NCBI RefSeq assembly: GCF_900114675.1 | Contig: NZ_FOZM01000001.1 | Location: 1,674,001 to 1,738,000 of the forward strand | From: Yoonia litorea | Lineage (GTDB): Bacteria > Pseudomonadota > Alphaproteobacteria > Rhodobacterales > Rhodobacteraceae | DNA length: 64,000 nucleotides | Direction of reading: 5' to 3' | Shown: one piece after another, positions 38,142-45,998 of the stretch | Layout of the letters: each line of letters begins with the position of its first letter | How positions within the stretch are numbered: position 1 is the stretch's first letter | Translations under genes and position numbers: made by a program | Notes under the pieces: generated by a model | The model's input: only the letters and a program-made list of their open reading frames with translations | The model's database searches: none | Told to the model about the DNA's origin: nothing

Positions 38142-39026
38142 ATGTTCGGTTATTGTGAAGATCCCGCGACACTAGACGGACTCGTCTGGCTCAGTTGCTA
38201 TCTGACAACCGGCAAACATATGTCCATCTACTGGGCAGTCGGCACCGTCTTGTTGCTTCTGGCAATCACCGCACCGGCAGCACTGGCGTTTGGTTTCGCA
38301 GGCGCATCTGCCGCGCGGAGCACTCTTGCGCCCCTGCGCTGGATTGGCAAAACCTACATCGCCGTCGTGCGCGGCATTCCTGACATCGCTTTTTTCCTTT
38401 TCTTCGTGATCGCACTGGATCAGGCGTTTGAATACGTGCGGCACAAGATCAAATGCCCCGATTGGCAAGAGCCCATCAGGCAGGGCAATGACTTTGTCGT
38501 TTGCTCGGCTGCAAAATTACCCTTGGGCAATGCCCCGCAGTGGGTACATGAAACCTATGGCTTCTTTCTTGCTGTCCTGACCTTCGCCATTGTTTTCGGA
38601 GCCTTTGCTGCCAACGTCTTGTTCGGCGCCATGCGGGCCGTCCCGAAAGGGCAGCTCGAAACAGCAGAGGCTTACGGCATGAACCGTCGCCAGACGTTCT
38701 GGCGCGTGCTGGTGCCGCAAATGTGGGTCTATGCCTTGCCGGGTCTTTCCAATCTCTGGATGGTCCTGATCAAGGCCACGCCATTGTTGTTCTTGCTTGG
38801 TGTCGAAGACATCGTCTATTGGGCGCGCGAGCTGGGCGGCGCGAAACAACCCCAGTTCACGGATTACCCGCATCCTGATTGGCGCATGTGGTATTTCCTC
38901 GCCCTGCTGGTTTTCTACCTCGCCTTTACCAAAGTTTCAGAAGTCGTACTTGACCGCATTATGGCCAAGCTGACCCACGGGCAGGCAACCGCCGCAGGTG
39001 AGCGTCAGAGAAAGGCTGCAGCCTAA
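38142..39026 (+). CDS. Amino-acid type ABC transporter permease
   Basis: 294 residues with a His/Glu/Gln-type permease core: VVRGIPDIAFFLFFVIAL near the first conserved helix, and the EAA loop QLETAEAYGMNRRQTFWRVLVPQMWVYALPGLSN that docks onto the ATPase. A longer periplasmic insertion (HKIKCPDWQEPIRQGNDFVVC) with two Cys is present. The stop codon overlaps the ATG of the second permease (TAATG). Together they form the heterodimeric membrane channel of the uptake system started by the ATPase and binding-protein genes. Confidence 0.92.
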   Translation: MFGYCEDPATLDGLVWLSCYLTTGKHMSIYWAVGTVLLLLAITAPAALAFGFAGASAARSTLAPLRWIGKTYIAVVRGIPDIAFFLFFVIALDQAFEYVRHKIKCPDWQEPIRQGNDFVVCSAAKLPLGNAPQWVHETYGFFLAVLTFAIVFGAFAANVLFGAMRAVPKGQLETAEAYGMNRRQTFWRVLVPQMWVYALPGLSNLWMVLIKATPLLFLLGVEDIVYWARELGGAKQPQFTDYPHPDWRMWYFLALLVFYLAFTKVSEVVLDRIMAKLTHGQATAAGERQRKAAA

Positions 39027-39832
39027 TGTCTTGTTGGGAAACGATTGCCGACTACGCCCTGCGGAGCCAAGGGATTGGTGAGAGGCTTCTGCCGCGCAGC
39101 GACTTCACACTTTGCCAGCAGTTTGTGCTGATCGGCTCAGGCATGATCTGGAATATCTATTTCGGGATCTTTGCTCTTGTCTCAGGCTTCTTCCTTGCGA
39201 CGGCAGTGGCTGTGGGCAAGGCCGCGCAGAACCCCCTTTATCGCAAGCCAGCGGAATGGTTCATATTCATTTTCCGTGGCTCGCCGCTGTTTATTCAATT
39301 CTTCTTTGCCTACTTCGTCTTCCTCAGTCTCAAGCAATTCAGCCCTTTCTTCGATGCCTTTACATCGGCGTGGCTGGGGGCGCTGATTGTGCTGTTCCTG
39401 AACACGGCAGCTTACTCTGGCGAGATTTTCTACGGTGCCCTGCAGTCAATCCCCAAGGGCGATACAGAAGCGGCCGATGCATATGGTCTATCGGGCTGGT
39501 CACGCTTCAAACGGGTGATATGGCCCACCATGCTGCGTCTGGCGTGGCCTGCCTACACCAACGAAGCGATCTTCCTGTTTCATGCGACCACGCTTGTCTT
39601 CTTTTCGGGTTTTCCGGCGACACAGCAGCGCGGTGATGCACTCTACTATGCCAATTATTTTGCCGACAAGACGTTCAACCCGTTCATCCCCTACCCGATC
39701 CTTGCGTTCTATTTCATCTTGCTGACGCTTGCGGTCATTGGCATCTTCGGCCTTGTAAACAACCGCCTGAACCGCCACCTGCCGCAAGACAGACGCAAGG
39801 CCCTGAAACTCAAACCACAGATTATCCGATGA
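39026..39832 (+). CDS. Amino-acid type ABC transporter permease, second subunit
   Basis: 268 residues. FIFRGSPLFIQFFFAYFVF is the conserved membrane segment and the EAA loop reads DTEAADAYGLSGWSRFKRVIWPTMLRLAWPAYTNE. The N-terminus resembles HisM/ArtM-type proteins with ETIADYALRSQGIGERLLPRSD before the first helix. It pairs with the preceding permease (one-base overlap) and its 3' end overlaps the first glutamine-synthetase-like gene by four bases, tying transport to the catabolic enzymes. Confidence 0.92.
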   Translation: MSCWETIADYALRSQGIGERLLPRSDFTLCQQFVLIGSGMIWNIYFGIFALVSGFFLATAVAVGKAAQNPLYRKPAEWFIFIFRGSPLFIQFFFAYFVFLSLKQFSPFFDAFTSAWLGALIVLFLNTAAYSGEIFYGALQSIPKGDTEAADAYGLSGWSRFKRVIWPTMLRLAWPAYTNEAIFLFHATTLVFFSGFPATQQRGDALYYANYFADKTFNPFIPYPILAFYFILLTLAVIGIFGLVNNRLNRHLPQDRRKALKLKPQIIR

Positions 39833-41160
39833 GCTGGCTCGACGACCACCCTGAAGTCCGCAACCTGCGTTGCGGCGTAGCAGACCTGAACGGGCAAGCG
39901 CGCGGCAAACGCGTTCCTCGTCGCTTTGCGGCCAAACTTGAAAAAGACGGCACACGGATGCCCCTCTCGGTGGTCAACGTGGACATCTGGGGAGAGGACA
40001 TCGAAGATAGCCCGCTGGTGTTTGAAACGGGTGACGCGGACGGTGAGATGCTTCCGACCGAACGCGGCTACGTTCCTATGCCGTGGTTGCCGACACCGAC
40101 TGCGCTTCTGCCCTTGTGGGCGTATCATGAGGATGGTCGCCCCTTCGCCGGTGACCCGCGACACGCGCTGGCAGAAGTGCTCAAGCGCTACAAGGAACGG
40201 GGCCTGACACCTGTCGTCGCCACGGAGATGGAATTCTATCTCGTGGATGACAGTGGCAAAGGGATCATGCAGCCCAAATCTCCACGCTCAGGCAAGCGTC
40301 GTGATGCAGCCGAGGTTCTATCCCTTCGTGCGCTTGATGCCTTCGACATTTTCTTCAACGAGCTTTATGACGGCTGCGAGGCGATGGATATTCCCGCGGA
40401 GGCCGCAATTTCCGAAAGCGGTTTGGGTCAGTTTGAGGTCAATCTTGAACATGTCCCTGATGCGCTCAAGGCCGCAGATGATGCGTGGTTTTTCAAGATG
40501 CTGGTGCGCGGACTTGCCCGCAATCACGGTATGGCGGCAAGCTTCATGGCAAAGCCTTATGATGAATATTCCGGCAACGGGATGCATGTGCATTTCTCGG
40601 TCGTTGATGAAGACGGCAACAATGTCTTTGCCAACGGTACGTTCGAGGGAACGCCCATGCTGCAAAACGCGATCGCCGGATGCTTGCAGGGCATGTCCGA
40701 ACTTGCGTTGATCTTTGCGCCACATGCCAACAGCTACGAGCGCCTCGTACCTGAAAGCCATGCGCCAACCAGCATCTGCTGGGCTTACGACAACCGCACC
40801 GCCTCGGTCCGTGTGCCTGGTGGCAGCTTCGCGGCGCGTCGGATCGAACATCGCGTCGCCGGGGGCGATGTGAACCCCTACCTGTTTCTTGCCGCCGTCC
40901 TTGGCTCTGCATTGATCGGGATCGAGGACGGGCTGACACCGCCTGCCCCGATCACTGGTAACGCATATGATCAAAAGTTGGATCAGTTGCCAAGTGACTG
41001 GTCTGAAGCCATCAAATCCTTCGAGAACAGCACCATGGCGCGCCGAATTTTCGATAAACAGCTGGTAGATAACTTTCTGCGAACGAAGCGTCAGGAATTG
41101 CGCGACTTCCAGGAACTGACACCTGAAGAGCAGCTCGCGCTCTATCTGGACACTGTTTGA
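39829..41160 (+). CDS. Glutamine-synthetase-family gamma-glutamyl ligase (PuuA/IpuC-like)
   Basis: 443 residues with glutamine-synthetase motifs: TEMEFYLV (metal-binding Glu), SESGLGQFEVNLEH, GNGMHVHFSV, SYERLVPESHAP and DNRTASVRVP. The short N-terminal half-domain and lack of the adenylylation Tyr region mark it as a GS-like ligase of the gamma-glutamylputrescine / gamma-glutamyl-alkylamide group rather than true GlnA. It would couple glutamate to an amine using ATP in the cytoplasm. Four-base overlap with the permease gene. Unknown substrate; a second GS-like gene follows two genes later. Confidence 0.88.
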   Translation: MSWLDDHPEVRNLRCGVADLNGQARGKRVPRRFAAKLEKDGTRMPLSVVNVDIWGEDIEDSPLVFETGDADGEMLPTERGYVPMPWLPTPTALLPLWAYHEDGRPFAGDPRHALAEVLKRYKERGLTPVVATEMEFYLVDDSGKGIMQPKSPRSGKRRDAAEVLSLRALDAFDIFFNELYDGCEAMDIPAEAAISESGLGQFEVNLEHVPDALKAADDAWFFKMLVRGLARNHGMAASFMAKPYDEYSGNGMHVHFSVVDEDGNNVFANGTFEGTPMLQNAIAGCLQGMSELALIFAPHANSYERLVPESHAPTSICWAYDNRTASVRVPGGSFAARRIEHRVAGGDVNPYLFLAAVLGSALIGIEDGLTPPAPITGNAYDQKLDQLPSDWSEAIKSFENSTMARRIFDKQLVDNFLRTKRQELRDFQELTPEEQLALYLDTV

Positions 41161-41234
41161 TCAAATTATTCCAGACCCCCTAGCGTCCTGTCGCGCGAGC
41201 GATTAGCGTGGATGCATCAATCGCATGGTGAATC

Positions 41235-41918
41235 ATGAAAATCGGTATTTTGCAGACCGGACACGCTCCTGACGAGTTGCTGCGTGATCGCGGGGACTAT
41301 GATGCGCATTTCCAACGCCTTTTGGATGGGCATGGATTTACGTTTGAAACCTACAATGTCGTGGATATGTCATTTCCGGAAAGCGTCACTCAATGTGACG
41401 GATGGCTGGTTACGGGTTCGAAACACGGCGCTTACGAGGATCACCCTTTCATTCCGCCGCTCGAGGATTTCATTCGCGAAGCGTATGAAGCACGTATTCC
41501 CATGGTTGGAATATGCTTCGGGCATCAGATCATCGCCCAGGCACTTGGCGGCCATGTTGAAAAATTCGCTGGTGGCTGGTCTGTCGGACGGCGCGAATAT
41601 GACTGGAACGGCGAGGTGATAGCGCTGAACGCCTGGCATCAGGATCAGGTCATCCGCCGCCCTGAAGGGGCCAAGGTTCTTGCCGCCAACGATTTTTGCG
41701 AAAACGCGGCACTCGTTTATGAGGACCGCATCTTTACCGTGCAGCCTCACCCTGAATTCGACAGCACGTTCATTGAAGGGCTGGCGATACATCGGGGTCC
41801 CGGCGTCGTGCCAGAGAACCAATTACAAGAGGTGGTCGCAAACCTCGACCGCCCGGTCAACAATAACCAACTGGCCGCCAAGATCGCGCGCTTCTTCAAG
41901 GAAAGGACTGTCGCATGA
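41235..41918 (+). CDS. Class I glutamine amidotransferase-like hydrolase
   Basis: 227 residues with the GATase1 triad: Cys in MVGICFGHQIIAQALGG, and His and Glu in VQPHPEFD. The N-terminus MKIGILQTGHAPDELL and the lone domain architecture match GMP-synthase-like stand-alone amidotransferases. Lying between two gamma-glutamyl ligases, it may hydrolyse gamma-glutamyl intermediates as PuuD does, or supply ammonia. PuuD belongs to the separate C26 branch, so the equivalence is only functional. Its stop overlaps the next start by four bases (ATGA). Confidence 0.88.
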   Translation: MKIGILQTGHAPDELLRDRGDYDAHFQRLLDGHGFTFETYNVVDMSFPESVTQCDGWLVTGSKHGAYEDHPFIPPLEDFIREAYEARIPMVGICFGHQIIAQALGGHVEKFAGGWSVGRREYDWNGEVIALNAWHQDQVIRRPEGAKVLAANDFCENAALVYEDRIFTVQPHPEFDSTFIEGLAIHRGPGVVPENQLQEVVANLDRPVNNNQLAAKIARFFKERTVA

Positions 41919-43267
41919 GCTGGATGGACGAAATTCCCGAGGCTGCCAGAACCTACCTTGAGGTAAACCGCCTCGACGAGGTTGAATGTGTGATCGCCGA
42001 TTTGCCCGGTATCGCCCGCGGTAAGGCTGTCCCGGCGGGCAAGTGGGACAAGCAGAACTATTTTCATCTGCCCAACTCGATCTTCTTCCAGACGATTACT
42101 GGCGACTGGGGTGAGGCCGCCGGGCCGGAAGGTTTCCTTGAACCTGATATGATCTTGAAGCCCGATTATTCGACGGCGACGGCTGCGCCATGGGCCAATG
42201 ATGGGACCTTGCAGGTGATCCATGATGCCTATGACCAGAAGGGACGGCCGGTGCCTTTTGCGCCGCGCAATGTCCTGAAACGTGTTGTGGACCTTTATGC
42301 CAAGCAGGGGTGGACTCCCATCGTCGCACCGGAGATGGAATTCTATCTGGTCGGCCGCAATATCGATCCCGCCAAGCCGATTGCGCCAATGATGGGGCGC
42401 ACCGGTCGCCCTGCAGCAGGACGCCAAGCCTATTCGATGTCAGCGGTTGATGACTATGGCCCTGTCATCGACGACATCTATGAATTTGCTGAAATTCAAG
42501 GATTTGAGATCGACGGCATCGCGCAGGAAGGCGGCGCAGGCCAGTTGGAAATTAACCTAAGGCACGGCGATCCGGTGAAACTTGCTGATGAGGTTTTCTA
42601 CTTCAAGCGGCTGATCCGCGAGGCTGCACTGCGCCACGACTGTTTTGCCACCTTCATGGCTAAACCGATTGAGGGCGAACCCGGCTCTGCCATGCATGTT
42701 CATCATTCCGTCACCGACACCGACGGGCGCAACGTCTTTACCGGCCCCCAGAATGGTGAGACTGACGCGTTTTTCCATTTCATTGGTGGTCTGCAGGAAC
42801 ACTTGCCCAGCGCCATGGCGTTGATGGCACCTTATGTGAACAGCTACAGGCGTTATGTGCCAGGCGAAGCAGCGCCTGTGAACCTCGAATGGGGACGCGA
42901 CAACCGGACAACGGGCATCCGGATACCAATCTCCAGCCCGGCGGCCAGACGCGTTGAAAATCGCCTGCCAGGGATGGACTGCAACCCGTACCTTTGTATC
43001 GCTGCGTCCCTCGCCTGTGGTTATCTTGGCATGATGAACGAGATTAGACCCGACAAACGCTGGCGCGGCGAAGCCTCTGACAGCGAGGCAGAGGTCGCTG
43101 AATCGCTTTGGACGGCGCTTGATCAGTTTGATGAGGCAACTGAGCTCCATAAGGTTCTGGGCACAGACTTCGCCAGAGTCTATTCCATCGTGAAGCGCGC
43201 GGAATACACTGAGTTCCTTCAGGTCATCAGCCCTTGGGAGCGCGAGCACCTTCTGCTGAACGTCTGA
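41915..43267 (+). CDS. Glutamine-synthetase-family gamma-glutamyl ligase, second copy
   Basis: 450 residues with GS motifs APEMEFYLV, QEGGAGQLEINLRHGD, GSAMHVHHSV and DNRTTGIRIP. It differs clearly from the upstream ligase (for example HHSV versus HFSV and a C-terminal helix EYTEFLQVISPWEREHLLLNV), so the pair is not a recent duplication; they may act on different amines or form a hetero-oligomer. Expected chemistry is ATP-dependent gamma-glutamylation. It overlaps the amidotransferase gene by four bases and the downstream oxidase gene by one base. Confidence 0.88.
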   Translation: MSWMDEIPEAARTYLEVNRLDEVECVIADLPGIARGKAVPAGKWDKQNYFHLPNSIFFQTITGDWGEAAGPEGFLEPDMILKPDYSTATAAPWANDGTLQVIHDAYDQKGRPVPFAPRNVLKRVVDLYAKQGWTPIVAPEMEFYLVGRNIDPAKPIAPMMGRTGRPAAGRQAYSMSAVDDYGPVIDDIYEFAEIQGFEIDGIAQEGGAGQLEINLRHGDPVKLADEVFYFKRLIREAALRHDCFATFMAKPIEGEPGSAMHVHHSVTDTDGRNVFTGPQNGETDAFFHFIGGLQEHLPSAMALMAPYVNSYRRYVPGEAAPVNLEWGRDNRTTGIRIPISSPAARRVENRLPGMDCNPYLCIAASLACGYLGMMNEIRPDKRWRGEASDSEAEVAESLWTALDQFDEATELHKVLGTDFARVYSIVKRAEYTEFLQVISPWEREHLLLNV

Positions 43268-44574
43268 TGGTCAGCCCGCTCTATCGGAACGAAAGACCCG
43301 GCGAACTTCCCGACAGTTGGTATGTCGCCTCCGCGCGCCTGCCAGCGGAACGACCATCGCTGAAGGGCCACCATCAGGCAGACGTCTGCATCATCGGCGC
43401 GGGCTTTACCGGACTGTCGACAGGCTGGGAACTGGCCCAAAAGGGTCTTGATGTGATCATTGTCGATGCACACCGTGTCGGGTTTGGCGCATCAGGGCGT
43501 AACGGTGGTCAGGTCTGGAGCGGCTACAACACGCCACAGCGCAAGCTGGCCAAAACGTACGGCGCTGACCATGCCAAAGATCTCTGGGCGATCACACAAG
43601 AGGCCAAGGCACGGGTGCGCGCAATCTGTGACGCACATGTCCCCGATGCGCGGTTTCGTCCGGGGATCGCAGAAGCGGCAACAAAACCTGCAGAAGTTGC
43701 AGAGATGCACCGCGACGCTGCCTTTCTGCAGGACAGCTACGGATATGCAGAGATCACCGCGTTAGATCGCAACCAAATTCAGGACATCATCCGCACAGAG
43801 GACTACTACGGCGGCCATCTTGATACGTGTGCCGGGCATATCCACCCTCTTCGGTTTGTCGTCGGGCTCGCTGATCTGGCCGAGGGTGCTGGTGCGCGCA
43901 TCTTTGAACGGACCGAGGCGCACCACATCAGCGACGGCGATCCCGCGATTGTCAGATGCCCGCAAGGCCAGATCAGGGCCAGACATGTCATTCTTGCTGG
44001 CAACGGGTATCTGCCGAACCTGAGGCGCGCCGTCACGGCAAAGGTGTTGCCGGTCAACAGCTTTATCGCCGCGACAGAGCCGTTGGGCGAACGCGCATCG
44101 GAAATTCTGACACGGGACATTGCTGTCAGCGACAGTAAATTTGTGAACAGCTATTATCGCCTGTCCGAGGACAAGCGGCTGCTTTTTGGCGGACGTGCCG
44201 CCTATGGGATCGGCTTTCCGAAAACGCTGCATCAGGAAATGCAGGCACGGATTGCAGCAACCTTTCCCCAGATTGGCAAAGTGCGGATTGACTATGCCTG
44301 GGGTGGGACACTCGGTGTGACAGCAACGCGCCTCCCGGCGATACAGCGCCTTGCACCAAATGTCGTCTCCGCTGGTGGATATTCCGGCGTCGGTGTGGCC
44401 CTATCGGGCATGGCGGGCAAGATCCTTGCTGAAGCGATCGCGGGACAGGCTGGGCGCTTTGACACACTCGCCAACTTGCGTGTCCCCACCTACCCAGGTG
44501 GCACACTGTTCAGAAGCCCGATCAGGCATCTGGCCATGACATGGTTTTCGCTTAGAGACCGTCTAGGTGTGTGA
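43267..44574 (+). CDS. FAD-dependent oxidoreductase, gamma-glutamylputrescine oxidase (PuuB)-like
   Basis: 435 residues from the ATG at 43267, whose A is shared with the preceding stop (TGATG). The FAD motif is HQADVCIIGAGFTGLSTGWELAQKGLDVIIVD; RVGFGASGRNGGQVWSGYN is the PuuB/OrdL signature, and LGVTATRLPAIQRLAPNVVSAGGYSGVGVALSG closes the flavin site. PuuB oxidises gamma-glutamyl-putrescine to the aldehyde with release of ammonia and H2O2. Together with the two ligases and the amidotransferase it completes a Puu-like route, except that no aldehyde dehydrogenase is present in the window. Confidence 0.9.
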   Translation: MVSPLYRNERPGELPDSWYVASARLPAERPSLKGHHQADVCIIGAGFTGLSTGWELAQKGLDVIIVDAHRVGFGASGRNGGQVWSGYNTPQRKLAKTYGADHAKDLWAITQEAKARVRAICDAHVPDARFRPGIAEAATKPAEVAEMHRDAAFLQDSYGYAEITALDRNQIQDIIRTEDYYGGHLDTCAGHIHPLRFVVGLADLAEGAGARIFERTEAHHISDGDPAIVRCPQGQIRARHVILAGNGYLPNLRRAVTAKVLPVNSFIAATEPLGERASEILTRDIAVSDSKFVNSYYRLSEDKRLLFGGRAAYGIGFPKTLHQEMQARIAATFPQIGKVRIDYAWGGTLGVTATRLPAIQRLAPNVVSAGGYSGVGVALSGMAGKILAEAIAGQAGRFDTLANLRVPTYPGGTLFRSPIRHLAMTWFSLRDRLGV

Positions 44575-44695
44575 GCCCGTCTTGTCTGGCTACAAGCGCG
44601 TCTCCGGAAGCGACGCCGCATCGCAAATCGCACGGCACCTGCGCCGCTGTCTCTTCAGCTAATGAGAGAGGCCGGAAAGTCCGATGACGCTCCGA

Positions 44696-45235
44696 TCATT
44701 TACCCATTTTCGTAAGCTTTTCCTGCAAGGCGGCAAGCTGGCTTTTGATTTCGCCAAGGTCGTCATCGTCGCCTTTTTCACCGTCTTTGCCCGGTGCAAT
44801 CATGCCGCCGGTCATCGCTTTGAAAAACGCTTCCTGTTGGGCGCGCATCGCCTCAAAGCCCGGCATGGCAGCCATCGGGTTCGCCTTGCCCATGTTCTCG
44901 AATGCCTTTGACTGACCCTCGCGCAGCATCTCAAAGCTGGCTTGCAGGAAGCCGGGAACAACCGACGCCGCCTGACTGGTGTAGCTGCGGACAAGATCGG
45001 TCAGCACATCAACTGGCAACACGCTTTCGCCACGGCTTTCGTGCTCTGCGATAATTTGCAACAGATACTGTCGGGTAAGGTCATCGCCGGATTTGAGATC
45101 CACAATCTGGACCTCACGCCCTTCACGGATAAAAGCAGCGATATCCTCAAGGGTCACATAGTCGCTCGTCTCAGTGTTGTAGAGGCGCCGGCTGGCATAG
45201 CGTTTGATCAAGAGTGGTTTATCGGCATCCGCCAT
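44696..45235 (-). CDS. phaR: Polyhydroxyalkanoate synthesis repressor PhaR
   Basis: 179 residues. The N-terminal PHB/PHA accumulation regulator DNA-binding domain is KPLLIKRYASRRLYNTETSDYVTLEDIAAFIREGREVQIVD, followed by a helical granule-binding part (LQASFEMLREGQSKAFENM) and a C-terminal coiled coil. PhaR represses phasin and its own genes and is released when it binds nascent PHA granules. The start is the ATG at 45235; the longer frame lacks homology. TGC-rich palindromes at the phaP and phaC/phaZ promoters are its likely targets. Confidence 0.93.
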   Translation of the reverse strand: MADADKPLLIKRYASRRLYNTETSDYVTLEDIAAFIREGREVQIVDLKSGDDLTRQYLLQIIAEHESRGESVLPVDVLTDLVRSYTSQAASVVPGFLQASFEMLREGQSKAFENMGKANPMAAMPGFEAMRAQQEAFFKAMTGGMIAPGKDGEKGDDDDLGEIKSQLAALQEKLTKMGK

Positions 45236-45315
45236 GGTGCGTCCCTCCCGGACGTGTTGCGCTGCAGAGAAGACTATGCCGCGCCTGCTAAAAAGGGAAG
45301 CCTTTGCTGCAAATG

Positions 45316-45347
45316 AAAAGACGGCCCGCAATGCGGACCGTCCTTTA
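45316..45347 (-). terminator. Terminator between phaP and phaR
   Basis: GACGG...CCGTC (45320-45324 with 45338-45342), extended inward by CCCGC/GCGGA pairs, followed on the minus strand by TTTTC. It lies about 45 bases past the phaP stop and should make the abundant phasin mRNA largely independent of phaR. Confidence 0.7.
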
Positions 45348-45390
45348 GAAATCTACCCGAGGGAGGTTCGGGCGTGTTTCTCAGCTTTGC

Positions 45391-45840
45391 TTACTTTGCA
45401 GCAGCAGTTGCTTTCTTGGCAGCAGCAGTCACTTCGTCAGTGGCTTTCTTTGCAGCTTTTGTCAGGTCTTCAGACATGTCCTTGCCAGCGGCCAGAACGA
45501 TTTCCATTGTCTGTGTCTGAACTTTTTTCGCGATTTCAGCGAAAGCAGACATGTGCTCTGCAGCAGATTCAGCTTGTGCAGAAGCGAAGTCTGTCATCGC
45601 TTTTGCGTAGTCAGCAGGCTCTGCCTTTGCTTTAGACATAGCTTCCATCTTTGCGATGGTGTCTTGTGTCCACTTTGCGGACAGCTCAGCAGATTTGCCA
45701 GCGGCGTCCAGAGCAACAGCAGACATTTTCTCGGCCAGTGCAGTCTGGTTCTTGAACTGCTCTTCCATTGCTTTTGTGTCTACTGGGAATGCGCCAGCCA
45801 TATCTTTGAAGATCGCTGTGAAGTCTTGTGATTTAGCCAT
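45391..45840 (-). CDS. phaP: Phasin (PHA-granule-associated protein)
   Basis: 149 residues from ATG 45840. Almost entirely amphipathic helix: AMEEQFKNQTALAEKMSAVALDAAGKSAELSAKW and AESAAEHMSAFAEIAKKVQTQTMEIV, ending in the Lys/Ala-rich tail AAKKATDEVTAAAKKATAAAK that is typical of PhaP-type phasins. It coats PHB granules in the cytoplasm. It is transcribed from its own promoter region carrying two TGC-rich putative PhaR operators at 45.92-45.97 kb. Confidence 0.9.
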   Translation of the reverse strand: MAKSQDFTAIFKDMAGAFPVDTKAMEEQFKNQTALAEKMSAVALDAAGKSAELSAKWTQDTIAKMEAMSKAKAEPADYAKAMTDFASAQAESAAEHMSAFAEIAKKVQTQTMEIVLAAGKDMSEDLTKAAKKATDEVTAAAKKATAAAK

Positions 45841-45919
45841 TGTATCAGCCTTTCGGTTCGTAAGTCGGTGCGGGATTTTCGAAGAGGCCCCGCTGTTATC
45901 CTGTGACAAAGATATACGC

Positions 45920-45935
45920 GCTGCAGCGCAGCATT
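45920..45935. promoter_or_regulatory. TGC-rich element, putative PhaR operator upstream of phaP
   Basis: GCTGCAGCGCAGCATT contains overlapping CTGC/GCAG units. It lies 80 to 95 bases before the phaP ATG. PhaR of Paracoccus denitrificans is known to bind TGC-rich sequences at phasin and phaR promoters. Confidence 0.5.
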
Positions 45936-45948
45936 TCAAGTATTTTTT

Positions 45949-45974
45949 CTGCACTGCAGCAAAAAATGCTGCAA
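45949..45974. promoter_or_regulatory. TGC-rich inverted repeat, putative PhaR operator upstream of phaP
   Basis: TGCAGCA and TGCTGCA form a perfect inverted repeat around AAAAA (about 45955-45973), preceded by a further CTGCA unit. It lies about 110-135 bases before the phaP ATG and just past the phaC stop. It could also form a weak hairpin at the end of phaC mRNA, but no T-run follows. Confidence 0.55.
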
Positions 45975-45998
45975 CCGCATAAAGCTGATTATTTTCGG

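Noticed and set aside
45955-45973. Terminator for phaC
   Set aside because: The hairpin is perfect but has an AT loop and no T-run on the minus strand after it; the TGC pattern fits an operator better.
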